A DNA stretch of 64,000 nt from Armillaria gallica (lineage: Eukaryota > Basidiomycota > Agaricomycetes > Agaricales > Physalacriaceae). The stretch lies in assembly GCA_037576215.1 (NCBI GenBank), contig JBANDB010000002.1, positions 4,898,001 to 4,962,000 on the forward strand, given 5' to 3'. Of the stretch, positions 11,028 through 23,600 are shown piece after piece; the first letter of the stretch is position 1; each line of letters opens with the position of its first letter. Under the pieces are notes generated by a model. That model saw only the letters and a program-made list of their open reading frames with translations. It was not told the DNA's origin and made no database searches. The position numbers were made by a program, and so were the translations under genes.

Positions 11028-12831
11028 TAAAATTATATGAAGCGAAAGTGATGGATGGTAGCCTTGCAAGTAAATCCAAGGCTGAAATGGTGGTATTCCG
11101 ATTGTGAGACTGTTGGCGATGATGGCAGTCTGGAACAAGGGTGTATAACCGTGCATACCATATATAGTTATCACGTGATGTTACGGAGATACCGGGACGG
11201 GTGCGACGCGAGCCTAATTCACGGACCGAGAAGCATTTTTCCCACAACTTTTTGACTCATTCTCAGCAGCGTATGAATATTGTCTGAACCTCGAGGCTTT
11301 TGGCGATATGTACTTGTTCTCGACCTTGGCGCAAGACAATTATCGGTGCATACCTTCAGGGAAAGCGGATATTGACAGTCTTAGCAATAGCCTGACACCG
11401 ATCATTGTAACGGCGGGATGAGAAGGAGAGATACAGAACTGGGTCACATATTCAGTGAATCCAAAGTAAATCAATGACGGACCATGTACTGGTCGGACTG
11501 ACAGATGTCGCACAGAAAAGTCTGTCCATTATCTTCCCCCTATATTCGTCTCTAATATCAAATTTTTTTGGTCAGCTGAAATGGACGTCTTACCGTTAAC
11601 CAACGGTAGTTATACGGGTATGTCGGTTCTAAATCAAAATTACATTCACAGAGCGGACCCTGTTCAATGTCGCTGTGCTTATAATGGGAAACATTTCTAT
11701 CTCAGCAGATTTCATTTCCTGTGCTGTCCGTGTGAGTGATATGAAGCACAGGTTGCAATGTCAGATACTAGCTTAAAAGGCTGAATGTTTGCCATAAATC
11801 GAAAACGTGCTTCACTATACGAGGATCGAGATTGAGCGGTGCTTACCATTTTCGGCTTTTTAACTTGATCTCAACGTTGGCCATAGTACCAGTCCTAAGA
11901 GGCTCGTCCTTCTTGGCTTGTCATATCTGCCTCTATATCGTTGATCGCTATTGTTCTTTGCCGTGGAGACCTCGTGATGGGCTCACCCGCACTTATGAGC
12001 ATCGAATTGCGAGGTAGACAGCTGAGCGACACCAATGAGAACGCTACAGCACACGAAGACGACCATCATCGTTCTGAAGCCTACCAGCTCTTCAAAATGC
12101 CTGAAGCGATGACGAGGAACAGCCATCATGCCCTACCTGGCACCGCGACGAAATCTGATGACTGGAGGTGAGGTCGAAATTCAGAAAGGTGCGCCTTGTC
12201 CTTTTTCATCTTTCCATTGCATCTGAAGCGGAAATAGACTTGCTTGCCCTGACACCCTTTGATGCAAACACAAAACTCCGCTTGTGATTTAGACTGGCGA
12301 ATTAATGCTCTCTCATTTTTCTCCATCTGTTGGATATCACAAACCTATGGAGGTTCCATCGAGGGACTCGGACGAAGAGCTCCCGGGGCCCTTTACGCAG
12401 GGGAGGCTGTCCACCGACCGGCGTTTTTCAATGAATGCCTTACGGAAACCCGGCAGTGTCAATCACGGAAGCAGTATCTATCGTACATATACCCGGGAAC
12501 ACCGTAGTGGGCGTTAGCATCGGGGAGGGAAAGCCCACATTCTGTCTCGATTAACTACAACTCTCCATGGACACGGAATGGGGACCGCTCTTCAACAAAG
12601 TTCCAGATACGACTGTCTTTTTTCGGTGGGTTTGATTTGCAACTACCATCGGAGGGAATCTGATGGAAGATCAGCATAACCTCGGATGGACGGTGTTGAT
12701 CTTTCAAAGGACACCTTCTCGTGTTTCACGAAGGGGTAGGTTGATGCTGTCCAATACATATTATATATATCGTAAGCTGTAAGCATGATCCCCCCACTAC
12801 TCAGCTGCTCATCTTCCCTCTCTTTCAGACA
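11028..12831. other. gene-poor stretch with weak ORFs
   Basis: Mostly AT-rich sequence with no recognised domain. Small plus-strand frames at 11941-12171 (SDTNENATAHEDDHHRSEAY) and 12305-12517 (DSDEELPGPFTQGRLSTD) have gene-like composition and could be exons of one small protein, but no start, splice sites or homology could be established. The BCAS3-like promoter must lie at its left end. Confidence 0.35.
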
Positions 12832-14167
12832 ATGGCGACTGCTAATGACACTATTCCCGATCTCACCGACTCTCAAGTTGCGTTCATATTCCGGGATTTC
12901 GACTCCAATCTGAATCCGACGATTCTTTTTGCTTTTTTGCATGGTAGGCTCCGTACTCTCGCTGTTGTATATTCTCTTCCGAACGCGATCCATAGGCTTG
13001 TATACCTGTATAATCTCCGTCGCAGGATGGAAGATTCGTACGTACAGCGTCTCATTTGTTATCTCTTCAACCTAATATAACACGTCCTCTGCAGTTGTCA
13101 GTAAATACCAGGGTTCCAAGCGCAACATGTCTATTGTTATCGGCATCCTTTACGTTATGGCGACAATTAGCTTAGCATTCAGTTGGTCTTTCACACGATA
13201 TGCATTCATCAAAAACGGAGAAACCTTTTGGACGGTATACCAGGCGCTCATCAATCGCTCGAGATCGCTGGTAACGGCTCGAGTTGGGATGACTGTCACG
13301 AGCTGCATTGGTACCATTTTCGCGGACGCTACCCTGGTAAACACACGTCCGAAGGTTTTGACTCTTCGCATACTAATATCTTCTTGACCCTAGATTTGGC
13401 GTTGCTATGTACTCTGGGGCCGACGCTGGGTGACGGTCGTGCCTCCTAGCATTCTTCTGGTCTGCACCATTGGTATGCACAAACCCTCAAAAGCTTAGAA
13501 TCTCTCGACTTACCTTTAACCAGTATTCAAAATCATGGAAACTCAAGCAAAACTACACGACGAGTTTGCACACACGCCTTGGCTCATGATCTACGTATCC
13601 TTCGCCATGGCTACAGCCATTTGGTGCACCGTGTTAATTACATACCGTCTGCTCACGTCTCCTCGAGAGAAAGACGGCTCGGAAGACGGGCCGTCGTTGT
13701 ACCACCGCACTGTCGAACTTTTCGTCGAATCCGGCATACTCTACGCTGTTGGGTTGATCCTCTACGTTGTGTTCGTCGCTCGTACTGAGTGGACGCACTA
13801 CTACCTCGAGCCGGTAGCTGAGATTACAGGAGTACGTTTCCGTGAATTTTCTCGTTACCCCATCCTAACGGAATTTTGACTTAAGGCAGTTGCCCCGACC
13901 CTTCTTTTGGGGCGCATTTTAACTGGCTTTGCGCGTCCGTACGATTCCTGGAAAGGAAGCGTCCCGGCTACGAAGGAGAAACCTCAGGCTCCGCCGAACC
14001 AGATCAGCTCTGCTACGCGTACCGTGTTGTTCGCTGACGAAGTTCGCGCTCCAGCTGCAGCTCCGGCTCCTGTACCTGTTGAGAATCAGACTCAGACTGA
14101 GAAATCTGAGACAGAGCGAGCTGAGAACGCGCCTGCGGTACCCGCTGTTGCTGAGAAAAGTGGGTGA
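12832..14167 (+). CDS. basidiomycete 7-TM membrane protein, copy 1
   Basis: Six exons fit in frame: 12832-12943, 12996-13037, 13095-13336, 13394-13472, 13524-13831 and 13886-14167, for 354 residues. Hydrophobic segments include ILVSK-flanked IVIGILYVMATISLAFSW, VTSCIGTIFADATL, IWRCYVLWGRRWVTVVPPSI, WLMIYVSFAMATAIWCTVLI and ESGILYAVGLILYVVFVA. The IWRCYVLWGRRW motif is a hallmark of a large uncharacterised Agaricomycete membrane family, which is usually found in tandem groups. The cytosolic tail is rich in Ala, Pro and Glu. A close relative follows at 15965 and a broken duplicate at 17695. The function is unknown; a receptor-like role is only a guess. Confidence 0.8.
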
Positions 14168-15964
14168 AGAATATTTTACCAAAATCATCCCAAGTTTTCT
14201 GTCTAGTGATTTGTGTAGATTAATCGTATAGTTGTGTTGTGTACTTCAAGTTGTACATTTTCCACCATCTGAAATGCTTTCGACGTTGCCACTACTCTAA
14301 ATTAGTAGACTACTGCCTCTATACCTGTCTTATATAAATAAAGAATTATATTTATAGAAATTGTCTGGAGAACTTGAACTCAAGATGTATGGCGTGGTAC
14401 AGATCGTAAAAGCCTGATAAATATCTGTGATATATCGATCTCAGCTTTCGACTATTCGCCCTTTTTCTTGGGCAAGGTTGCTGGCAGGCTGCCGGCTTTT
14501 TCCGAATGAAGTCAGACGAGTCGGAGTTGAATCATTGCTGAGTTCCTACTTGCTCGATGAAGCGAGCTTGGACATGCTAAAAACTTGCTTGCATACCCCT
14601 ACATCCGCACATTTCGTCTTTTAAAAGTTGGAATGCAGAATGGCAAAAAATAAAATCCATCCCGTCGCGAAAAGTTCTACGCGTCGTCAATACTAACGTC
14701 TAGGTCGTCTCGTAATGAACGAGGGTTAAAGGACAAGTCACGGTGGGGTTAGTACCGTTCTTGATTTGCTACTTTCATCTTGACTTTGTGGGATTCTATC
14801 GACGGTATATGTGGCATCTATCAACCGCCCTCCCGACCACCTAGAGCGTTGGTGGCTATGAACACTCGGTTCTTTGCCTGGACTTGCTGATGGACGGGTG
14901 CGCAAAGAGTGAGAAATGAAAGGTGAGTACTTTTGTAAAGTGCCATTGGGCTGGATCATAATCGCCATTTTTACACGTTGTCTAGTATTATTAGTATCGT
15001 CTGAAACACCCTAAGCGACAACAATTCATGAGTTGCAGTCATACCTCCTGGATGCTGATGGTAGTACATGTACTGCCTTCCATGACTTACGGTCGCCGGG
15101 AATTGCGCCAATATGTGAAGCCCTGTGTTCTTCATTGCTCGTATCTCTTGTTCTTTTCTAGGTGCCCGGCCGCTCTTCTGTGTAACTTGGTTTAACTGCC
15201 CTCAATGCCGTCGCATCATGTCAACATTAGCCTTGATAATGATGATTCTATGGACCACTAGTCTATTCTCTCAGCTCTCAGTATTGACCTGTCACCGCCT
15301 TTGCCTATCTCAGTGTCCAAGTGTTGGCCAATGAAGAACCGACGATAGAAACAAAGATAAGTACTAGTCAATTCATGTTCGGATAGCAACGCCCTGCCTC
15401 CGGAGATGTACCGAGCATTGGGAAGGGAAACCGCCTCTGGAAGAGATTAGGTTCATCGAGTTCATCATGGGTTACGTGTTGTATAATCTTTCCCCACTCT
15501 TCTGATAGATGAATTATTTCTAGTTAAACTTTCGTCTATTGCGTGTGGTTCTGTCGAGGTATAACTTACAGACGTTGGTACCCTTTACCCTTTCCCAGAA
15601 TTCAGGAGCCATCAGCGTCACTGTGGTACATGACATCGAAACTTTCCCGCCTTTAGTTTCTTCTGTCAATCTTGCAGCCAAATTTCACACGATGATGGAG
15701 CAAACACAATATGACATCGGCACCGAAATCTCACTGGAACGGTTTCCTTTCTCTATAGTGAGTTTTGTTGAATCTATCAATGTACACGGCGGCTCATTGA
15801 ATTGCAGAACACAGTCGGTACGTAAGGATCCTGTTCCGACTTGGTACCGATGAATGACCTCCGCAGCAGCCTATGAGTGTGGCCGTGAGCTGCACTGTTA
15901 TAAATGAGAGGGTTGCTACGTGTTGCTCTCATAACCCACTACCGCGTTTCTCTGGCTTCCCCGT
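14168..15964. other. intergenic with the left copy of a duplicated flank
   Basis: No gene could be supported; a plus-strand frame at 15539-15853 has no recognised motif. The segment from about 14960 to 15370 is similar to 18480-18860, which shows that the neighbourhood of 7-TM copy 1 was duplicated together with its 3' flank. Confidence 0.5.
14960..15370 (+). repeat. duplicated 3' flank of the 7-TM gene, copy 1
   Basis: Shared strings with 18480-18860 include the order cctcctggatg / cctccaggatg, ctctcagtattg, gtcaccgcct / gtcaccacct and gaagaacc, at matching spacing. The similarity is by eye and interrupted by small indels. Confidence 0.6.
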
Positions 15965-17227
15965 ATGGTGGCTCAAGCAGATATTCCTCCAGATCTTACC
16001 GACGACTACAAAGCTTACTTGTTTCAATACCGCGACGGGAACCTGAACTCCACAATTCTCTACGCACTATTGCATGGTGGGCAATTGCGTTTAGTGCCTT
16101 GGCGTGCAAGGGTTGAAACGTTGACTGATGATAGGCATATACACCGGAATTCTTGCTGTGACGTTGTGGAACATATGTGAGCCAGGAACATCTCTAACGG
16201 CGTCCAAGCTGACGCGAGTAATACAGCCACCAATAAATGCTGGCCAATCCGACGAGCCTTGATCATTATTATCATTGTCCTCTATGCTCTAACTACTATC
16301 AATTTTTCTGCCACTTGGTCATATATACAACGTGCATTCATTGATAATGGGCAAAGTTTTTGGACCGAATCCTTGAAGCTTGAAGTAGCCCAAGCAGCCT
16401 ATTTAGAGACCGGTATCACATCGTCCATTAGTACCATTCTCGCGGACTTATATATGGTGTGTGTGTGGTACTCCACTGGGGATTATTTATATCAACTCAC
16501 CATTGTCCGGCTCTAGATTTGGTGCTGCTGGATGGTTTGGGGACGGCTCTGGCTTATTGTTCTACTTCCAATCCTTTCCCTAATTTCTGCAACTGGTAAA
16601 TCTCAGATTTCATGTATCCTTTTCATCTATCCATTAATCCAACTTCTGTGCAATCTATCTTGCATACTTTGATGCATCGTGGGGAGCACAACCTATGCTC
16701 TATTTGTCCTTCATCCTGGCAACGACATTATGGTGCACGCTGCTCATCATTTTCCGCATTTTGACTGTTACCGGGGTTGGACGTAGAGTAGGTGGCCGAC
16801 TGAAAGTTTTTCGACGTTTTATTGGAGTGCTGGTGGAATCCTCCGCTCTCTATTCCATAGCTCTGATCCTATCCTTGGCTTGCTTCATACGCAATGATCT
16901 AAGACTGTGTTACTTTGGTGTCATAGCTGGTATCGCGAAGGTGCGTTCACGATCGTATACTCGTTATTTATTAAGCACCGTGTGTAGGGAGTTGCACCCA
17001 CGCTCCTTATTGGCAGAGTAGCGGCAGGACACACACGCCAAAATGAAGAACATGACGAAACTTTGGTAGTGTCTGCCATTCGTTTCCAGATGTTTTCGCA
17101 ACCGTCTCAACCTCTGCAACCTTTCACTTCAAGCTCCACCACACAGAACACAGTCCTCGAAATGGACATTGAAGCCCAGCCGGAGCGGTCGGATGAGCTC
17201 GTGGTAGTTGTTGAAAGGACGCAATAA
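15965..17227 (+). CDS. basidiomycete 7-TM membrane protein, copy 2
   Basis: Starts MVAQADIPPDLTDDYKAY, and exon 1 ends in NSTILYALLHG, exactly as in copy 1 (NPTILFAFLHG). Exon 2 gives IYTGILAVTLWNI. Further exons give LIIIIIVLYALTTINFSATW, YLETGITSSISTILADLYM, IWCCWMVWGRLWLIVLLPIL, MLYLSFILATTLWCTLLII and ESSALYSIALILSLACF; the protein ends with VVVVERTQ. Intron positions match copy 1, so the two are tandem paralogs, but sequence identity is moderate, pointing to an older duplication than the one that produced the broken third copy. The acceptor before the third exon is uncertain. Function unknown. Confidence 0.76.
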
Positions 17228-17694
17228 AGCTCATGACGAACGTCCGAATGTCGAGGTTCAGAGACTTGGTATGGACCGTCTTTTTTGTCGTTGTACCCTT
17301 TTTGATCACCCTGATTTGCCCCGTCTGTTTTCTGTCCTTTATACAGTACATTCGCACCTTTATATATGACATCACTGTAAAATTTGTTGCCTTAGTGGCT
17401 TAAATATGCATATAGTTCGTCAACGTGCATCTCGGCTTTGGCGGTGATTTCCAATTTTGGAGGCACGCGGTTTTCGGATTCATCCGGCCGGTCAGCTCCT
17501 TGTTCTTACATTCATCAACCTCAAATCCCAATCTACGACACAGGTGACGGCAGGCCGCTCGTATTCCAATTGACCTAGCCCAAAACTCCGCAGAAGAATG
17601 TATCGGGAGATGCAAGGACCGGCAGAGTGAAGGTGCGTAGTTGGAGAAGTGATGGGAGCAGTACGGTATGTGATGTCTGGAGGTTCATGCATTT
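17228..17694. other. intergenic, nothing seen
   Basis: Between 7-TM copy 2 and the broken third copy. Only short minus-strand frames without motifs. Confidence 0.45.
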
Positions 17695-18400
17695 CAACTG
17701 ACGCTGGGTGACAGATTTGCCTTCCATTCTTCTAGTCCATCAGTACGTCCAAGTTATCGCATACTTATTCTAATCTCAATCTAACATACTTCAACAAGTA
17801 TGGAAACCGTTGCAAACTTACAGGACAAGTTTGTTCATACGAGGCTCTGGCCCATCATTTATGCGTCCTTTGCCATGACCATGGGCATGTGGCGTACGGT
17901 GCACATCACGTACCGTCTTATCACGCCGTCGATCTCTCTGCCAAATATGCCATTCTCTACTGAGTCTACTCTGTCGGCTTGTTACTCTGCGGACGGTCTT
18001 CGTCGCTTGCCTTGAGTGGACACACTACTACCTCGAGTTGGTAACCGAGATTACAGGAGTACATTTCAGGCTATCTTGTTACCCCATTATAACGGCATTT
18101 TGGCTTTAGGCTGTTGCCCCGACCGTTTTCTTGGAACGCATTTTGACGGGCTTTGCGTCTCCTTATATGATTCCTGGAAACTTGAATCATTCCAGCTACG
18201 AAGGAGAAACCTGCTCAGACTCCACCGGACCAAATTAGCTCTGTTACGCGTACTGTCTCGTTCGCTGACGAAATTCATGTTCCAGCTCCAGCGCCGACTC
18301 CGACTCCGACTGAGAGCCTGCACATGTCGGTGCTGTGCTCATAAGTCTGCTGGTAGAGCCTTGGTGATCACAAATAGCCGGTTTTCCCTAGACTTGCAGA
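17695..18400 (+). pseudogene. truncated and decayed 7-TM gene, copy 3
   Basis: Matches the second half of copy 1. It begins with acgctgggtgaca, equal to the IWRCYVLWGRRWVT exon region, then METVANLQDKFVHTRLW (copy 1: METQAKLHDEFAHTPW) and MTMGMWRTVHITYRL (copy 1: MATAIWCTVLITYRL). After ITPS the frame is lost, with stops and indels, then resumes as EWTHYYLELVTEITG and AVAP. The upstream exons of the family are absent. It is therefore a fragment of a duplicated copy 1 that has lost coding capacity. Its downstream flank (18480-18860) is also duplicated. Confidence 0.75.
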
Positions 18401-18479
18401 TGAAACAGTGAGTGCTATAGAAGTCATAAGGCATCCAGAGAGGCCGGATGATAGACGTGTATTATAAAATGCCCGTAAT

Positions 18480-18860
18480 CACCATTTTGACGCCTTATCT
18501 AGTTGTCTTTCTTGGGGATTATTGGTATCGTCTGCAACGACAAAGGTGTCATGGGCCGAAGCCCACCTCCAGGATGTTTGTGGTATATCTACAGCCTTTC
18601 ACGGCTTAGGGTCGCTGGAACAATCAGCCCATCTTTGAAATCCCGTCTTCTTCACCGCTTGACGAGCAGACATTTCCCCTCGGTTGCCATCTTATCCGAT
18701 CTTTCCAACATCAGCCTTAATATTGATGTTTGATTCTATGTCAACTCTCAGTATTGGACCGCGTCACCACCTCTCGCGATCTCAGCATCTAGTGATGGGT
18801 AGTGAAGAACCAATGACGCAAACAAATACGGGTCTATTCAGATACGTTGCGCATCACCCA
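18480..18860 (+). repeat. duplicated 3' flank of the 7-TM gene, copy 2
   Basis: Counterpart of 14960-15370. The same order of short identical blocks is kept. The rest, to 19288, holds no recognised gene. Confidence 0.6.
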
Positions 18861-19288
18861 GCCTTGACAATATACCAAGTACAATTTTATCACGCCTACA
18901 GGCATATTGATGTTTCTTCTTATACTCCTATTATTATTATCTCAACAAGTATACAGTCAAGTATACAGTGCACAAAAAAGTACCGTCTCCTACGTCCGTG
19001 CAGCAACTACGGGAGACAATCCGCCTTTGGACGCGTCATATGAGGCTTGAGCATCCGTGTTATAGTCCTACGTCATAAACGTATGTCTATGGGAGCGCTG
19101 TGAGCGTGTAAAGCAAAGGAGGGACAATGTGATGTCGCGGTGAGTAGAAGTGTGCTCCCAGGACTCATGCCGGGTGCCGGCAATCACCATAAAGTTCAAG
19201 AACCGCTCAAACCACTCACATCGCCCTCCGAAATCGAATCTCACTAGACTAGATTCTACGCGAAGCCCCACTGCGACAGTTCCAAGAC

Positions 19289-22200
19289 ATGCCTCCCAAT
19301 AACAGACGCGAAAGGCGCTGCTCTGCTCCCAGTGACAGACGTATTCTGGTCGACATTGAAGATACTCTGGACGATGGGTTGAGTATCCACCGCGTACCGT
19401 TTACATACTCTCGGGAATATGGTATGGATACCCCAAACCCATTTGTCCATATACAGGATTTCGGAAAAATTGGCCTTCCTTTGAGCGCGAGAGATGCGCA
19501 AGCTTTAATCTCGTTCCACGAGAAAGACGCGTCTCAACAGACGAACTCGTGCGAGTTTTCGAACTGTGATGCATGTTCAATCTAATTTCGTGTCGTCATT
19601 TGTATTAATATTTTCTTAGGTTCATTTTATGAATCCCCAATGGGACAAGTGGGTGAAGAACACGGTAGCGAAGGATGCCTGTAACCTCTTAGGGCTTCCT
19701 CCATGTGAATGTGAATTTGGAAAAATGTCGTTGCGATCAGCTGGGTCAGTGTAAGCGATTCCTTCATTTTCAACTAATGATGACAAACACAGATTGTTTT
19801 GCATAGAGCACCGCCCCTGCAAGTGTCCAGGTCACTAGCTTTTTTCTAGCATTTCGCGCCTGCTAATCGCCTGCGTAGGCAATCGAGAGCATCTGAAGCA
19901 GGTTTGTCTTTGGTACAGTCGAAATACTCCTGCCGTCTCGGTTTACAGGTGGAGACGTTACTGTCGCGTATCCTGCAATTCCCTATGAACGAACGACGAC
20001 ATCACCAGAGGAAAGCCACTTTAGCACCCCCGTTCTAGGCTTCCGAATGGGCGCTGTACAGACAATCGCGCCTCTACGGTCTGGCTACCGATTATCTCTG
20101 ACATATAATCTGGTGCATTCTGGCGACGATTCTCACATTCAAACACCTTCCGACCTCGCCGCTGCGAAGGAAAAGCTTCGCGGTATTCTCAATACATGGA
20201 AAACAGATACTTTGTCACCCGATGTGATACCCATAAAACTTGCTCAAGTACACTGCAGGGTCTTCCTTCAGTTCGATGTCTTTACACCATCCAGACGATA
20301 TGCTGTTGTCTTGTATTCAATCCCTTACCACGGACCTCCATCTGCTACTGTTAATTGTCCATGTCGAACATCATAGGTCCTCCTTCGTCAGTATTCAGGG
20401 AGACCACTCCGATATTGAAGACGAGGAAGACAATATTCGTCAAACACAAAGATTTTATAGGTCACAGAACGAACTCATGAGATTTTTGGAGCTATATGGT
20501 AACGAAAATGATTACGGCGGTTCAGAAGGTGCCGAATACAGTTCTGGAGGAATGGTGGTCAAACAGGTTGTTGACATGGAAGGCATGCCAGTGACGGTGG
20601 ACAATCTGGATTTTCCTGCCCAAAACATAATCCACGATGTTTATGAACTCCACAATGTTTATAAAGTCGAGGAAGAAGACCAGTACGGCTGGGAACAAGA
20701 TTACATGCGAGGAAGGCCTGACTTCAGGGACTTTGATGTGGATTTGTGCGCATAAAACTCTCGTAGTCATGTGCGGTTACTAATCTCGTTTCCAGAACGG
20801 TAAAGACAGGGTGGTGAGCACATTTTACTTTGTCAGGTGCCAAATCTCAGACCTTGTTTGCTGTTTGTGCAGATCGGAGATTATCTTGAAGGTACGTCGT
20901 AGTACCCACACTTCGACGTACGAACTTCTAATGATAACGGCGCCTTCTCAGTCTGGAAGGACACTCTACTCGTGCTCTGCCGAGATCCTTCATGGACGGT
21001 TTCACCTGGAGAAGTCTTCGATTATGCTTGTGACCATCTGGAGTCGTCGCAGAGCCCCACGGCGGGTACGAATGAAACCAAGTTAGTTGACGCACTGTTA
21101 CAGTGTTGTAAAAAACCTCAGCCTCGCAAGAGACCTTCAGCAGACAAGGAGACGAAACTCAAACGAGCAGCAGAGTTGCTTGTGAAAGCTGCCTCCAGAT
21201 GGAATGATATCGACCTCTTCTTCAAAGCCGCTGAAGCATGTGATATCAGGAGAAAAATCAATCGAATTGGAAGTGATGGATTTGTGATGGCGTACCATAC
21301 ATTTCCTTGGATGAGCGTAAAAGTGCTGTATGCGTCTTTCTTCTAAATTGAGAATTGCAAGTATTGACATTCCCTTAGTTTCAGTGACGCGATCACTCAA
21401 GGGGAATCTAATCCCGATCGTACCGATGTCCTCAGAGCGTTGAAGCAGGCTGCTGAGGTTAAAGCAGACGCCGAAGTCGTCAAATGGTGCCAAGAAATTG
21501 AAGAAACAGTCTATCTCAACCTCAAGCCGGTCGACGAAACGCAAGTCGACTGGTTGGTGGAGCTTATCAAAGGACGAGGCGTGTCATTTTTCAGGGACAG
21601 GTAAGCGTCGATTCACTTAACGTTGAACGCGTAATATATAGCTAACGAACTATAGATTTTTCGAAAGCTTCAAATGTGATAAAAATCTCTCGGTGCACTT
21701 TTGGCTCTCCCTATCACAAAATCTCGTACAAAACCAACATGTGTTCGATCCGCTTGCGCGAGAATCCTTTGATGCCCTCATATCAGAGCTTGCCGCCTTG
21801 GTTGTTCAATGCCTGCCTGTGTTTCCTCTGAAAGAAGAGGTAGCTCCTCCTGCCGAGAAACATGTATACGAGGATCCTGGTGATAGTGATATTGATTCCG
21901 GTGAAAATACGGTGGAACACCCGTACGAGATGGATATTGATCTCATCAGGGACATTATCAGACTCTGCACACAGACAAATAACTCGAAGCATTGCGGTAC
22001 TTACTTCGATGCACTTCATCGTGCTTCGCGTGACGCACTGGGTAGTGGGCAGAAATACCCTCCTTGGCAATTTTATCGGAGTCTCGCTCCGGAGATCGAC
22101 GCTCTCTTGACTTCGACACCAGATCTGGACGCTTACGGCGATCCATGGGCTTCTTTCTTCCAAGCTGCAGCACAGATCCTGGTTTGTCATAGTCCTCTGA

Positions 22201-23350
22201 CGGCGAATTCGGACCTGAGGCTGCTGACTATGACCATTACACGAGCAGGCGGCGTCATGACGTTAGAAACAATGTATGTCTTCTTCAATCATTCAAATTT
22301 ATTTTCTCCTGATGCAAATATTCAGATTGACCTCACAAGTCGTCGCTGATTTGACAAAGAAGGATCTTCCATCCGTCGAGAGACTCGTGGTTCATCTATA
22401 TTCAAACCTACTACCATCCCCATCGGCTCCCGTATCCCGTCAGAGCCTCGCCGGTATCGTCTTTTCTTGCGTACAGGCCGTCATTGAGAACGCTCCCATC
22501 TCCACTGTCGTAAAGGTCGAGAAACTACTGAAATTCTGTTTCACCGTGGGTATTGGGAGGCAGAGCTATCCGCTCGTTCTGGATCGAATACTCGCTCAAA
22601 GCGCGGCGAATGATCCGGAAGGGAACACATATCTCAAGGGTGTTCTCGTTCCAATGATTCTGCATCTGAAATCTATTCTAACTGACCACGGTATCTCTTT
22701 GATGGAACAGCCGTGTAAGACGTTCTGCTTGACAGTAATGCAACGGTATACTTCCATCATAGTAGGGAAGAAACCAACACATACCATCCCCACCGCACTC
22801 ACAAGCTTTGGCTGTGGGTGCAATCATTGTGATGACGTCAAAACATTTTTCACGAGCGGCATTCAGCTCACGCACCACCTTTGCGCTGTGGCAAAAGTCC
22901 GCGCTCATGTAGAAGAAAAACTCAAAACTCAACGAGTCCGCATGGAGGCAGCTGGTGTCGAATGGTACACCTTGAGGACGGGTTCCCCTCACTCGCTGGT
23001 GGTGAGTACTGTCTTGTGCTGCTCAACCGTGAGACTTAGTTGCCATGTCGCTTGCATAGATAACAAAACCCAAGAGTATGTCGCTGTACCCAGCTTGGGA
23101 AATCAACAGTCGACATGGTGTTGAGCTACTCGATGAAATGGGTGACGAGAAAACTCAGAAAGTCATTCTTGGCGAGCACTACTTGTGGATCCATGACGTC
23201 TTGCATGGAGGCCCGGGAACCTCGGACCCACTTCCCATAGAAGGCCTTCCTTCCAGTCTTCTGGTCCCATCTGGCATTAAGAGGATGTTTGATGATGATA
23301 TCGATTCGGAGGATGGGTCGAAAAAGAAAAAGATCAAGCTTGAGGAATAG
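19289..23350 (+). CDS. 2OG-Fe(II) oxygenase-fold protein with long C-terminal region (paralog B)
   Basis: Starts MPPNNRRERRC, with YGMDTPNPFVHIQDFG near residue 45. Exon pieces then give VHFMNPQWDKWVKNTV, EILLPSRFTGGDVTVAYP and APLRSGYRLSLTYNLVHS. The C-terminal two thirds include KKPQPRKRPSADKE, FFKAAEACDI, EVVKWCQEIEETVYLNL, HFWLSLSQNLV, VKVEKLLKFCFTVGIG and end KKKKIKLEE, as in large fungal proteins of this family. Where the family normally has H-x-D-T-E-K this gene reads EHRPCK if spliced at 19822/19902, and the distal His before PxxxGYR reads Gln; the GYR Arg remains. Around 20236 the frame must shift by one base to continue into LLKYTAGSSFSS. It may be a non-catalytic protein or a decaying gene. 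Paralog A lies at 1-999 on the other strand. Confidence 0.72.
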
Positions 23351-23600
23351 GGCGACTCGGACACATCCCAACTCCATTCCATGATCCCTAACTATGTTGT
23401 ACAGCCTTATTTACATCCACGCGATCAGTCAAAAAATATCGTTCGTAAAGCATACAACATAACCCGCAGTCCACTTATCACGGATAATGGGATGATTTCA
23501 ATACCCAGATCCATTGTGAGTCAATTCGCTGACGTTAGTAAGGTACTTGCCCCACTCATCCAGCCTGACAATTATGAGCACCGTCAGCCGAAACTGTAAT

